This document shows positions 48,666 to 57,908 of a stretch of 64,000 nucleotides of DNA, one piece after another. The notes beneath the pieces are model-generated. The model was not told the origin of the DNA and did not search any database. It saw only the letters and a list, made by a program, of their open reading frames with translations. Each line of letters starts with the position of its first letter. Positions within the stretch are counted from its first letter, which is position 1. Source of the stretch: an uncultured Pseudomonadota bacterium (lineage in GTDB: Bacteria > Pseudomonadota > Gammaproteobacteria > CAJXQU01); the NCBI GenBank assembly GCA_913058255.1, contig CAJXQU010000013.1, positions 1 to 64,000 on the forward strand, read 5' to 3'. Both the position numbers and the translations under genes were made by a program.

Positions 48666-49790
48666 ATGATATCGGAATCGACAAACTCAAGGATTTATAC
48701 CGACTTTAATGGTTTAGCTAATTTAAAGGCGGCGGCGCGTGAGGAATCACCTGAAGCAATTAAACAGGTTGCGAAAGAGTTTGAATCTACCTTTGTAGAG
48801 ATGATGTTGAAAAGTTTACGTGATGCCAGTAGTGGCGATGGCTTGATGGAAAACGATGGTTCGCGAATGTATCAAGATATGTTTGATAAACAGATCGCGG
48901 TAGATATTTCTGAACGTGGTGATTTTGGTGTAGCGAAGGTAATTGAAGCTCAGCTAACAAAGATGAAGAGTAAGAAAGATACGCCAACAAATGATAGCCA
49001 TCAAATGCCAACAGTCGAAGCTGGTGTAAAAGGTTTTGGGCCTTCAACACAGCATTATCGTCACCCCTATAATTATTCGGGTGTATTAAATAGTGGAACT
49101 ATACGAAATGCCTTTAATTCTACGGAGCAAGTGACACAACAGAAACTCGGAAAAGAAGCTGTTACTCCTATTGTTGATTTGAATAAAAACACATTACAAA
49201 GAAATACAAGTTCCATTTATGAGCAGGTGAAACAACAGCAAGGAATACGCGAATCAATTACGAATGTTAGCCAGCCTAATAAAATGGAAGGTTATGAACG
49301 ATCAGTTTTTGATACGCCTGAAGAATTTATTGAAACCATGCGGCCTCATGCGGAACGTGCAGCTGAAGAGATTGGCGTTAATCCCGCTTTATTGATCGCG
49401 CAAGCAGCTTTAGAAACAGGTTGGGGTAAGAAGGTGATCAAAAATAATGATGGTTCAAACAGCCATAATTTATTTGGTATAAAAGCGAGCCATGCTTGGG
49501 AAGGTGACTCTGTCAATGTTGGATCTTTAGAGTATAGAAACGGTGTTGCGAAAAAAGAAGTCTCGGCATTTCGTTCGTATCCATCATTCACAGAAAGTTT
49601 TGATGACTATGTCGATTTTATCAAAAATCAATCTCGTTACGAAAGTGCTGTTGAGAGTGCCGACGATAGTAAAGCTTACATAAAAGGATTGCAGCAAGCG
49701 GGTTATGCAACTGATCCGAATTATGCAAATAAGGTAATGAATATCTTAGAAAGAAAGAGTTTGCAAAGTGCATGGAAAGGAAATGCTTAA
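48666..49790 (+). CDS. flgJ: Flagellar rod-assembly protein/peptidoglycan hydrolase FlgJ
   Basis: The 374-residue protein has an N-terminal rod-binding domain (KQVAKEFESTFVEMMLKSLRDAS, about 33-55), a linker and a C-terminal glucosaminidase-type hydrolase domain. The hydrolase contains ALLIAQAALETGWGKKV with the catalytic Glu and HNLFGIKASHAWEG. It opens the cell wall for the growing rod. It is the first gene of a short unit; the usual upstream gene flgI is absent. Confidence 0.95.
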   Translation: MISESTNSRIYTDFNGLANLKAAAREESPEAIKQVAKEFESTFVEMMLKSLRDASSGDGLMENDGSRMYQDMFDKQIAVDISERGDFGVAKVIEAQLTKMKSKKDTPTNDSHQMPTVEAGVKGFGPSTQHYRHPYNYSGVLNSGTIRNAFNSTEQVTQQKLGKEAVTPIVDLNKNTLQRNTSSIYEQVKQQQGIRESITNVSQPNKMEGYERSVFDTPEEFIETMRPHAERAAEEIGVNPALLIAQAALETGWGKKVIKNNDGSNSHNLFGIKASHAWEGDSVNVGSLEYRNGVAKKEVSAFRSYPSFTESFDDYVDFIKNQSRYESAVESADDSKAYIKGLQQAGYATDPNYANKVMNILERKSLQSAWKGNA

Positions 49791-49816
49791 GAGCATAGCA
49801 ACGGAGATTAGATAAA

Positions 49817-51451
49817 ATGGGCGATATATTACGAGTAGGTATCTCAGGGTTACATGCAGCACAACGCGCATTGACGACAACTGGGAATAACATTACGAAT
49901 GTAAATACTCCGGGCTATTCGCGCCAGCGAGTAAACCTTTCTGCTCAACAAGATCAGATTATCGGTGGGCTAGCGATCGGCAATGGTGTCAACATTGATA
50001 GCGTGCAACGTGTGGCCAATGAGTTTTTAAATACAAACGTTAAAACAAGTGCGACCAATGTTGGCACGATGTCTGGTTATAACAGTTATTCGACTCAGAT
50101 CGATAATGTGTTGGCTGATAATGTCGCTGGGTTGTCACCGAGCATGCAGGATTTTTTTAATTCTATTAATGCTGTAGCGGATGATCCTTCGTCATTAGCA
50201 ACACGACAAACGATGTTAGGAACAGCAGAGTCATTAGCCGCAAAATTTAATACCTTAAATAATCAAGTTAATCGGTTGAACCAAGGTATCAATCAGGAGT
50301 TACGTGCTGATGTTAGTCAGATTAACTCTCTAACCAGTCAAATAGCTCAGATCAATGAAGGCCTCACGCGAATGAACGGGCGTACGACTAGTGATGGTTC
50401 AAACACCTTGACGGATCAGCTTGGTCAAGCATTAACTGAGCTTTCTGGTTTAATCGGGATTACGACAACCAAACAAAGCACCGGTGGTGTTAATGTTATG
50501 ACTGCGGGTGGGCAATCTTTAGTCAGCGCAGCATCAAGTGTTGATCTCACTACACAAGTAAACCCAAATAAACCGTCACAACTTGAAGTAGCCTACCAGG
50601 TAGGTTCAGCAACCGTTGTTATTTCGGACGGCATTACGTCAGGCAAAGTTGGCGGCTTATTCAATGTTCGCGAAGAAGTTTTGGACGAAACTAGAAATTC
50701 ATTAGGCCGACTTGCGGCAGGTGTTGCACTTGAATTTAATAATTTACAAGCGGGTGGACGTGATCTTGCGGGAAATTTAGGCAGTGATCTCTTTACGATT
50801 CCATCTCCAGTTGCGGCGGGTGAAGGTACGGTAACGGGCGCGATGACGGTCGACTTTAATGCCGCACAAGTTAACCAACTGACAACATCGGATTATCGAA
50901 TTAGCTTTGATGGCACAAATTACACTGCGACACGATTATCTGATAATACTCAAACAAACCTTGGTGCTGGCCCTGCATTGAATGTGGATGGACTCGATAT
51001 TACGGTGACAACGGGTGCGGCGGCTGGCGATAGTTTTCTTATCCAACCAATGAAAGATGTGGCCTCACAAATAACGGTAGCACTATCGAACCCAAGTCAA
51101 ATTGCTGCGGCTGCCGATCCCTTTGTCGGTGTCGGTGATAATGCGAATATGCTAGCGATGGCTGATCTACAGATCAATAATACGATGGAAGGCGGCAACG
51201 CTAGTTTCACTGATGCTTATAGTCAGTTGATCGGTGATATCGGTACAAAAACAAAACAAGCGAAAACAGGATTAGCAGCGATGGAAGTCGTTCATGAGAA
51301 TGCGATTGCGGCGCGTGAAAGCGTATCAGGCGTTAACCTCGATGAAGAGGCTGCTGATCTACTCAAATACCAACAAGCGTATCAAGCTGCTGCGCGGGTG
51401 ATCACGGTTGGGAATGAGTTGTTCGGAACCTTGCTTCAGGCCATTCGATAA
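49817..51451 (+). CDS. flgK: Flagellar hook-associated protein 1 (FlgK)
   Basis: The 544-residue protein starts with the flagellar rod/hook signature LRVGISGLHAAQRALTTTGN followed by NITNVNTPGYSRQRV. It ends in the matching C-terminal helix ESVSGVNLDEEAADLLKYQQ. It joins the hook to the filament junction. It is 26 bases after flgJ. Confidence 0.97.
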   Translation: MGDILRVGISGLHAAQRALTTTGNNITNVNTPGYSRQRVNLSAQQDQIIGGLAIGNGVNIDSVQRVANEFLNTNVKTSATNVGTMSGYNSYSTQIDNVLADNVAGLSPSMQDFFNSINAVADDPSSLATRQTMLGTAESLAAKFNTLNNQVNRLNQGINQELRADVSQINSLTSQIAQINEGLTRMNGRTTSDGSNTLTDQLGQALTELSGLIGITTTKQSTGGVNVMTAGGQSLVSAASSVDLTTQVNPNKPSQLEVAYQVGSATVVISDGITSGKVGGLFNVREEVLDETRNSLGRLAAGVALEFNNLQAGGRDLAGNLGSDLFTIPSPVAAGEGTVTGAMTVDFNAAQVNQLTTSDYRISFDGTNYTATRLSDNTQTNLGAGPALNVDGLDITVTTGAAAGDSFLIQPMKDVASQITVALSNPSQIAAAADPFVGVGDNANMLAMADLQINNTMEGGNASFTDAYSQLIGDIGTKTKQAKTGLAAMEVVHENAIAARESVSGVNLDEEAADLLKYQQAYQAAARVITVGNELFGTLLQAIR

Positions 51452-51480
51452 ATAGATTAATTTATAAAGGAGTATAGATT

Positions 51481-52386
51481 ATGCGAGTTTCAACTAATCA
51501 ACTTTATTCATCAAACCTTGCGGGTTTATCTCGCCAAAATTCAGAAATTGCCAAGCTACAAACTGAGCTGGCAACAGGAACCAAAATTCATTCGGCTTCT
51601 GATAATCCAGCGGCAGCCACGAAGCTTGTCGAATTAAACAGAACGATAGAACGCAATGAGCAATACAATACGAATGGTGATTTTGCCTATAACCGACTCG
51701 ATCAATCTGAGACTGTTTTAGATGCAGTCGACACAGCACTTAGTCGGATTAATGGTCTAATTACCAGTGGTCTTGGTAAAGATACTTCAACGCGAGCGCA
51801 GCTAGCGAATCAACTACAGGATGAGTTAGATATAATGGTTGATCTGGCCAATGTCAGAGACGGTAACGGTGACTATCTATACGCCGGACTGACCACAGAT
51901 ACCGAGCCATTTGATGATTCAGGAACAAACGTAGCATACACAGGCAATGACGGACAACGAAGCATACAAATTGCTGATGGACGACGTGTCACGGATGGCA
52001 ACTCGGGCCAGGAAGTTTTTGAAAATACGGGAGCAGGGCGATCCGTTTTTGCCATTGTTGAATCAGTGATCTCAGAACTATCAAACCCACTAGCAACACC
52101 TGTTTCTATACAAACAGCAGTGACGACCGCGACACCCGATCTAGCGATAGCGAAAGATAACATCACGCTGGTTAGAAATAGCATTGCAAGCCGAATGGGA
52201 ATGATCAGTACTGAGCAAGAAATAAATGCCCAAATTACGGATACCTTGATTGATCAACGCTCAAATATAAATGATGTTGATCTTGCAGAAGCTGCGGTGA
52301 AACTAAATCAACTGCAAACCACTTTACAAGCTGCTCAGCAAACCTTTGTTAAGACTCAAGAGTTGAGTTTGTTTAACTATATTTAA
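51481..52386 (+). CDS. flgL: Flagellar hook-associated protein 3 (FlgL)
   Basis: The 301-residue flagellin-like protein begins MRVSTNQLYSSNLAGLSRQN and has the C-terminal motif DVDLAEAAVKLNQLQTTLQAA. It forms the second junction ring between hook and filament. AAGGAG precedes the ATG. A hairpin follows the stop. Confidence 0.96.
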   Translation: MRVSTNQLYSSNLAGLSRQNSEIAKLQTELATGTKIHSASDNPAAATKLVELNRTIERNEQYNTNGDFAYNRLDQSETVLDAVDTALSRINGLITSGLGKDTSTRAQLANQLQDELDIMVDLANVRDGNGDYLYAGLTTDTEPFDDSGTNVAYTGNDGQRSIQIADGRRVTDGNSGQEVFENTGAGRSVFAIVESVISELSNPLATPVSIQTAVTTATPDLAIAKDNITLVRNSIASRMGMISTEQEINAQITDTLIDQRSNINDVDLAEAAVKLNQLQTTLQAAQQTFVKTQELSLFNYI

Positions 52387-52427
52387 ATTTACCATCGGTT
52401 ATACTTGATGTATAACAGGTGGTAAAT
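52387..52427 (+). terminator. Hairpin after flgL
   Basis: ATTTACCA with GGTTATAC pairs with GTATAAC and TGGTAAAT across a five-base loop, with small mismatches. It directly follows the flgL stop. There is no T-run, so it may be a processing or mRNA-stabilising hairpin as much as a terminator. Confidence 0.5.
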
Positions 52428-52769
52428 GACTGAAAAGTTACTCGTTCGTTCTATCTTAAATATTATAAAAACTGACAGCGCTGAGTATTTAAACTTCCTG
52501 TTTAGATAAGTAGTTGACAAGAATTATTTCGTATATAATCGTATGGTTATGAAAGTAAGTAGCTACAGTCAAGTATCTGAAAATCCAGATGTTATTTTTC
52601 TCGTGATTGATCGAAGGGAAGAGTCAGTTTCTGACATTTATGAACCTTTTTAGATGAATTAGTCTGCCAGTTCAAAACATCTCAAGATTCTAAATCGAGG
52701 AGAACGAAATTTTCTCAATTTGATACGGTTATTTTTAAAAATTAAACAAGCAGAGTTGAAGGGAAAAAC
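52428..52769. other. Gene-poor stretch with a promoter-like element and a short ORF
   Basis: TTGACA (52514) and TATAAT (52534) occur with a short 14-base spacer. A 36-codon ORF follows at 52543-52653, starting MVMKVSSYSQVSENPDVIFL. It recalls faintly the start of Phd/YefM-type antitoxins but is too short for one. The rest shows nothing recognisable. This may be the scar of a decayed gene. Confidence 0.35.
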
Positions 52770-53273
52770 ATGAGCGAACTACCCGAATATCAGTTAGAAC
52801 GAATCTTTGATGCACCTCGAGAGCTAGTATGGAGAGCATGGACAGATCCCGAAATGTTGCATCAATGGTATGGCCCCGGCGCTGAGACCACTGTTCATCA
52901 GTTTGATCTAAAGCCCGGTGGATTATGGCTCAATGAAATGAAGTGGGGGGCAATATCTAATTTCCAAAAGGTTATCTTTCAAGAAGTGACCGCACCAGAA
53001 AAAATGGTCTGGCATCACTATTCCTGCACGGATGCAGAATGGAATGTAACTCTAAATCCAATGATGGCAGATTGGCCTCATTTATTGCTAACGACAGTGG
53101 TCTTCGAAGCAGTGAATGATCAAACTAAAGTGTTGCTTACTCAAACTCCTATGGATGCCAGTGAAGCTGAAATTAGCTGCTTTAAAACCGCAATGACGAA
53201 TATGGATCATGGTTGGGGTGCTGGGTATACACTGATTGATGAGTTGCTTAAAAAATTACAAAGTGATGCTTAG
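52770..53273 (+). CDS. AHSA1/SRPBCC-family protein
   Basis: The 167-residue START-like protein contains ERIFDAPRELVWRAWTDPEMLHQWYGP, the AHSA1 domain signature, and GWGAGYTLIDELLKKL at the end. It forms a hydrophobic-cavity fold; bacterial members mostly have no known ligand. It stands alone, with a gene-poor gap on both sides. Confidence 0.88.
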   Translation: MSELPEYQLERIFDAPRELVWRAWTDPEMLHQWYGPGAETTVHQFDLKPGGLWLNEMKWGAISNFQKVIFQEVTAPEKMVWHHYSCTDAEWNVTLNPMMADWPHLLLTTVVFEAVNDQTKVLLTQTPMDASEAEISCFKTAMTNMDHGWGAGYTLIDELLKKLQSDA

Positions 53274-53577
53274 TTATAACCATGCTAAAAGGCTGAAGTT
53301 TGCAAGTGCTTATGATACTTTTGGGCTTTAGTCTGAGTTGTCTCGAATAGGTTCATTTAATTTTTTTGCAAGCATTTTATATGAGGTTAAGCTTAGGTTT
53401 AAATATAGAATATATTGATGATAATTAGCTTATCAGAAAATCTATTTATGTGGATAAATGAGATCATATTATATAAAAATAACGGTCGATTTTTTTAGAA
53501 AAACACTTTCAGAAAAGTTGTTTTCAACCTTAACGTTCCGAAGTTTATATTGGTTAGATTTGTTCCATATATAAAGT
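53274..53577. other. Intergenic, nothing recognised
   Basis: AT-rich gap between convergent genes, without a credible ORF, RNA gene or long inverted repeat. Confidence 0.5.
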
Positions 53578-54573
53578 TTATATCTGATTGATATCTACAA
53601 TAACTCGACCACGTATATTTCCTTCCAATAGTGATATTGCATGGATCATAATGTCTGAAAATGCAACAACACGTGCTATCTCTTCAATCTTTTTAGTCTC
53701 TAATTCATTGTCTAAACGGTTCCATGCTTCTACTCTTCGCTCGATGGGAGTGTTCACCGAATCGACTCCTAACAAAGCGACATTACGTAAAATAAATGGC
53801 ATCACTGTGGCCGGTAGATCCGCGCCTTGCGCAAGGCCGCATGTCGTCACTACACCGTTGTAATTTGTTTGTGCGATGACATTAGCTAATGTGTGACTGC
53901 CGACTGAATCTATCGCACCAGCCCATTTAGTTTTTTGTAATGGCTTGGCGGAAGCTGATAGGATATTCCGATCAATAACTTCATCTGCGCCTAATGATTT
54001 TAGATACTCAGTTTCATTTTTACGTCCAGTTGAGGCGATCACTTGATAGCCTAATTTTTTTAATAATGAAATAGAAATACTACCGACACCACCGACTGCA
54101 CCGGTCACTAATATAGGGCCACTTTCAGGTTTAACACCGCCTTCTTGTAGGCGCATAACGGAGAGCATGGCCGTATATCCAGCAGTACCTATCGCCATTG
54201 TTTTTTTTGTGGTTAATCCTTTTGGAATATGGATGACAGAGTCACCATTCACATGAGCACGTTGTGTATAGCCCCCATTGTGGCGTTCTGACAAACCAAA
54301 GCCATTGACGAGAACAACATCGCCAGATTTAAAATTTCTATGGTTTGATTCAACAATTTTACCGGCGAGATCAATGCCCAGAATTAATGGAAAATTCTGC
54401 ACGATCGGTGCTTTGTTGGTGATTGCTAAAGCATCTTTATAATTTAACGTTGAATACTCAACGGCAATACTGACTTCGCCACTTGGAAGTTCTTGCTCTG
54501 GAAGATCGCGAAATTCAACTTGATAGTCACCTGTTTTATTGTCTGCAACGAGTGCTTTGAATGTATCAGCCAT
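53578..54573 (-). CDS. YhdH/AcuI-family NADPH oxidoreductase, copy 2
   Basis: The 331-residue paralogue of the gene at 30763 shares STLNYKDALAITN, VTGAVGGVGSISISLL, GADEVIDRN and WAGAIDSVG. It is again zinc-free and of acryloyl-CoA reductase type. The two copies are clearly diverged, so they may have different substrates or conditions. Two inverted repeats lie upstream of its start. Confidence 0.88.
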   Translation of the reverse strand: MADTFKALVADNKTGDYQVEFRDLPEQELPSGEVSIAVEYSTLNYKDALAITNKAPIVQNFPLILGIDLAGKIVESNHRNFKSGDVVLVNGFGLSERHNGGYTQRAHVNGDSVIHIPKGLTTKKTMAIGTAGYTAMLSVMRLQEGGVKPESGPILVTGAVGGVGSISISLLKKLGYQVIASTGRKNETEYLKSLGADEVIDRNILSASAKPLQKTKWAGAIDSVGSHTLANVIAQTNYNGVVTTCGLAQGADLPATVMPFILRNVALLGVDSVNTPIERRVEAWNRLDNELETKKIEEIARVVAFSDIMIHAISLLEGNIRGRVIVDINQI

Positions 54574-54654
54574 CTACTCTCTCCATTAATGGGTTTAGCT
54601 AGCCTTTCGATCTGTTCGTAAGTAGTGACAGTATTGGAAATTTTATAAATGTCC

Positions 54655-54673
54655 AGCTAGTTGATAACTAGCT
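54655..54673. promoter_or_regulatory. Perfect 8-3-8 palindrome, possible operator
   Basis: AGCTAGTTGATAACTAGCT is a perfect inverted repeat 82 bases upstream of the yhdH-like start. The symmetry and length resemble a dimeric repressor operator. No regulator gene lies nearby to match it. Confidence 0.5.
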
Positions 54674-54793
54674 TAACGGCATAAACAACAATCAACGAGA
54701 CTAGCGTCGAACATAATGGCTCCATCTCATATTTCTGTGAGGTCATTTATAATGTGTTCCGACAAGTGATTTTTTACCTAGTTACGGTTCTAT

Positions 54794-54813
54794 TTCACTG
54801 TTGATACAGTGAA
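54794..54813. repeat. Inverted repeat, 7-6-7
   Basis: TTCACTG and CAGTGAA flank TTGATA in the gap between divergent genes. It may be a second operator or an attenuator-like hairpin for either neighbour. Otherwise the 54574-54926 gap holds only AT-rich DNA. Confidence 0.35.
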
Positions 54814-54926
54814 GAACATCTACTAAGACCACGTTAGCTATAGCTCTTGATATATACCCTTCCAATTATGAATCTAAATCGTTATCATTAGCATAATATT
54901 TTTACTCAATGATAAAGGCTCAAACT

Positions 54927-55511
54927 ATGATAAAGAGATCACTACAGGCAACGGCACTTAGCCTTATCCTCATGACACCAAACCTACATGCCAGTACTGC
55001 CATGTCAGACAATGAGCTTAAAAATGTAAAAAAAACAGAAGTTACAGACATAAAAGAGCGTGAGAAACTGTCAAAAGTAGCAGGCTTGCTTGCTGAGTAT
55101 GAGATTGAAGCTAAGAAACTTGTTAATAGTTTGGACTCAACTGATCTGACTATAGCGATGGTTAATCAGCGAGCAAATACATTACTCGCTTTATCAGAAA
55201 CCATTATTGAAAGTGCAAGATTTCGTTTGCCACAGTGTGATGAATATTTGAGTAAGACACTACTGCTAAAAGACATGCTCGGTACTATTTCAAATGAGAC
55301 TTTGGAAAAAGACTATCATCATGATGGTGCACTACCCAAAGCCCCCGTTGAGTGTTATCACACAAAAGATCTCTTTGTGCATCCTGCGACAGTTAGTGTA
55401 TTAACGCGAGATGATCCATCTTTGAAGCAAGAAACGAAAGATTCGATCAACGCTGAAATTTCCGAAGTACTCGGGCATATAGAACTTGTTCGACAGTTAG
55501 TTATTTATTGA
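54927..55511 (+). CDS. Small exported protein, function unknown
   Basis: The 194-residue protein has a signal peptide (about MIKRSLQATALSLILMTPNLHA) and a helical mature part rich in Lys/Glu. Two cysteines (in QCDEYL and VECYHTKDL) could form a disulfide. I chose ATG 54927 since AAAGG lies eight to ten bases upstream; an ATG at 54909 is also in frame. It resembles no family I know. A strong terminator follows. Confidence 0.6.
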   Translation: MIKRSLQATALSLILMTPNLHASTAMSDNELKNVKKTEVTDIKEREKLSKVAGLLAEYEIEAKKLVNSLDSTDLTIAMVNQRANTLLALSETIIESARFRLPQCDEYLSKTLLLKDMLGTISNETLEKDYHHDGALPKAPVECYHTKDLFVHPATVSVLTRDDPSLKQETKDSINAEISEVLGHIELVRQLVIY

Positions 55512-55533
55512 ATAGAAACACTTGAAGCATAAG

Positions 55534-55581
55534 ACAGAAATAAGCCATGTAGTATAGAAATACTACACGGCTTATTTCTGT
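55534..55581 (+). terminator. Strong terminator hairpin
   Basis: ACAGAAATAAGCC, then GTAGTAT, pairs with ATACTAC, then GGCTTATTTCTGT, around AGAA. The 48-base palindrome lies 22 bases after the stop. It has no long T-run but is very stable, and may act in both directions. Confidence 0.75.
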
Positions 55582-55792
55582 GCACTTTAAGAAAAAAATG
55601 GAACTGTTCGAGGTAGCGACTTTATAATAATACTCGACGCTTTGAATCGAAACTGTTTCGATAAATAGTATTTAACAACTCAGTTAAATCTAGTGTTTTT
55701 TTCTCATCAGATACCCTTATCTGAAGAAACACCAAGTAGGATGCACCCAAATCAATAAGCTCTTTAGCTTTTCTGCAAGACAATAAAACTCA
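55582..55792. other. Gene-free part of an 818-base gap
   Basis: AT-rich noncoding DNA between the terminator and the Fic scrap; no ORF, RNA or repeat recognised. The gap continues beyond the scrap, from 56030 to 56329, likewise empty apart from a 62-codon minus-strand frame of no known family. Confidence 0.45.
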
Positions 55793-56029
55793 TTAAACAA
55801 CATAACCAAATGTTACAAACACGAGTGCAAGAATATGCACATAAAATAAGTTTTTAAAGTTTTTATTATTTTGTACCGTTATAGGGGGAGAATATCCTTC
55901 AATGGAATTGGTGTAACAGTCATTCATTGATCGAATAAGAACTACCAAAGCAATTAAACTCTCTGGGGAAGATTGCTGCGAAAATTTAAGGAGTGAGGGG
56001 GAAGGCTCTACTGCAAGGTCTAAGAACAT
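55793..56029 (-). pseudogene. Fic-family protein N-terminal scrap
   Basis: The minus strand encodes a 78-residue frame with FLDLAVEPSPSLLKFSQQSS, then ESLIALVVLIRSMNDCYTNSIEGY. This resembles the segment before the Fic core in Fic/DOC proteins (…LIRSMNCYYSNLIEGH…). The catalytic HPFxxGNG motif is missing and the last third does not match the family. It is best read as the relic of a Fic gene. The match is from memory, hence moderate confidence. Confidence 0.45.
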
Positions 56030-56329
56030 ACCTTAGATATTTTGAATTGTTAAGTTGATTAGGTTACGGCATTCGATTTTTTTTGAACTACTGAAGAAGG
56101 TGTATCTAGTTTGAAAAATATGGATCCATTGACATTAAAAATTTAAAAAAAAACATCATAAAATAATTTATTCATCCCCAAACAGTAAACTAGTGTTGCA
56201 GGTGATGTTACTTTTCCTACAGTGACATTCTTTAACTTGAGCTTAGGCGAGTAATGAATTTTAATCGAGCAAGAAGAAAATGAGCATTTCAAAAAGTAGG
56301 CAATATTAAGGGAAGCAATAAAAAATATC

Positions 56330-57895
56330 ATGACGAACAGAGAAGGGGTTTTGTTAGGAAATAAATATTATGCATGCTTATGCATGTTACTTTTTATTCT
56401 ATGCATGAACATCTGTTCTGCAGATTCTCGAAAGGTTATTGAGTATCAGTACGATGGTGCCGGAAACATCATTTCCATACTCTCAGATGTCAGTACAGCG
56501 CCTCCAGTTATTCAATTATTATCGCCTTCAGAAATTCATATTGGCCAAACATTAAGAATGACAGCCACCGGTACCAATGTTAAGAATGCACAGGTAAGTG
56601 TCGATCATCCTGGACTAGATGCCTCTAACCTTTCTTCAACAAGCTCATCCGTAGAATTCGATTTTCTTGTCGATAGTAACGTTCCCCTAGGCACGCAAAT
56701 ATTAACCTTCACAACATCACTGGGAAGCGACACCTCGACAATAACGATTCTTCCACCTTTACTAGCCTTGCTGGTTACTCCCTCACCAATCGCTGTCAAC
56801 AATCTGGGAGATGCCGTTCCGATTACAATCACTTTACCGGTAGCTGAACTCGTGGATCAAACGCTTTCATTGGCTATTTCAGATACGAGCTTGGCAACAG
56901 TCAGTCCAGCAACGGTTATTATTCCTGCGGGACAAACACAACCTGCCGAAGCTGTCAGTATTATTATCACAGGAAGTACTTTGGGTGTTACCTCACTGAC
57001 CATCACCTCATCAGTCACGCTTGATTACGAAACGCCGGTCTATATCACCGAACCCTATGCTCCACCCGTTGGCGATAACAATGTATTTTCAAAACCATTA
57101 GGCATCTTTTTAACCCCGGGCGGTTCAGAACAGGGAACGACAACTCATTTAATTACCGCGCCATTGCTAGGTATCGAGAAAGAGATATCTGCGACGAATA
57201 ATACAACGGATCTTTTGATCACTTCGCCATTACTGGGAATCGAAAAATCACTATCGACACCTGCCGGAAATGATAATGAAACTCTACTCGCAGCGCCCAT
57301 GCTGGGTGTGGCATTAGGTGCCAATATCTTTCAAGTTAGTCCAGGATTAATCCCCGGCAACACGACAACATTATTAACCGTAGAAGGTCATGCTCTCGAT
57401 GCGGTCACCGATGTGATCATTGAGCCGAATGATGGTATTACCCAAACAGGGACTCTGGGTGCGGCAGCCGATGGTATGCAGGTCAGCGTAACACTAAATG
57501 TTGCCGAGACAGCTCCACTGACAACGCGTCTGGTTAGATTAATGGCCGGAGCGGAGGAGGTTCCATTCGCAGGATCTGCCAATGCTAAGATAAAAATAAT
57601 GGGTGACTTACCGATTATTTATTCGCTGAATCCCGAGCAGGAACCCAGAGGGACATCGTTTATTCTGACCGTTAACGGCATCAACCTTACCGATGCCAGC
57701 AGTGTCAACGTCACTCCTTTTACCGATCTGACCATTGGTGCGCCCACCGTCAATCTTGAAGGTACACAATTGACGGTCGAAATAATCATTGATGCCAATG
57801 CAACCCTAGGCACGCGTGCCATAACGATCACAACACCCGCTGGGACAGGCTCTGCAAATGCCAGCCCGGACAACACATTCAACATCACTAATTAA
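56330..57895 (+). CDS. Exported protein with one YD (Rhs) motif, Ig/TIG-like domains and a 22-23-residue tandem repeat
   Basis: The 521-residue protein has a hydrophobic signal segment (about 12-31) and then IEYQYDGAGNIISIL (about 37-51), an isolated Rhs/YD motif. IPT/TIG-like beta domains follow (about 60-230). Four tandem copies of a 22-23-residue repeat start at 57092, 57158, 57224 and 57293, with cores KPLGI, APLLGI, SPLLGI and APMLGV. Two further TIG-like domains come last (about 325-521: FQVSPGLIPGNTTTLLTVEG; YSLNPEQEPRGTSFILTVNG). It is probably a surface or periplasmic adhesin-like structure. It is followed by two more large exported proteins read the same way. Confidence 0.75.
   Translation: MTNREGVLLGNKYYACLCMLLFILCMNICSADSRKVIEYQYDGAGNIISILSDVSTAPPVIQLLSPSEIHIGQTLRMTATGTNVKNAQVSVDHPGLDASNLSSTSSSVEFDFLVDSNVPLGTQILTFTTSLGSDTSTITILPPLLALLVTPSPIAVNNLGDAVPITITLPVAELVDQTLSLAISDTSLATVSPATVIIPAGQTQPAEAVSIIITGSTLGVTSLTITSSVTLDYETPVYITEPYAPPVGDNNVFSKPLGIFLTPGGSEQGTTTHLITAPLLGIEKEISATNNTTDLLITSPLLGIEKSLSTPAGNDNETLLAAPMLGVALGANIFQVSPGLIPGNTTTLLTVEGHALDAVTDVIIEPNDGITQTGTLGAAADGMQVSVTLNVAETAPLTTRLVRLMAGAEEVPFAGSANAKIKIMGDLPIIYSLNPEQEPRGTSFILTVNGINLTDASSVNVTPFTDLTIGAPTVNLEGTQLTVEIIIDANATLGTRAITITTPAGTGSANASPDNTFNITN
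57092..57361 (+). repeat. In-gene tandem repeat, 66-69 bases, four copies
   Basis: Copies start at 57092, 57158, 57224 and 57293. Each encodes a P-L-G-(I/V) core followed by a Thr/Asn-rich stretch ending LIT or LLA. Third-position differences show the copies are old, not a recent slippage. Confidence 0.7.
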
Positions 57896-57908
57896 CCGGA
57901 GTCGGTTT

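Noticed and set aside
54880-54902. Fur-box-like sequence before the small exported protein
   Set aside because: About half the consensus positions match, no better than expected in AT-rich DNA.
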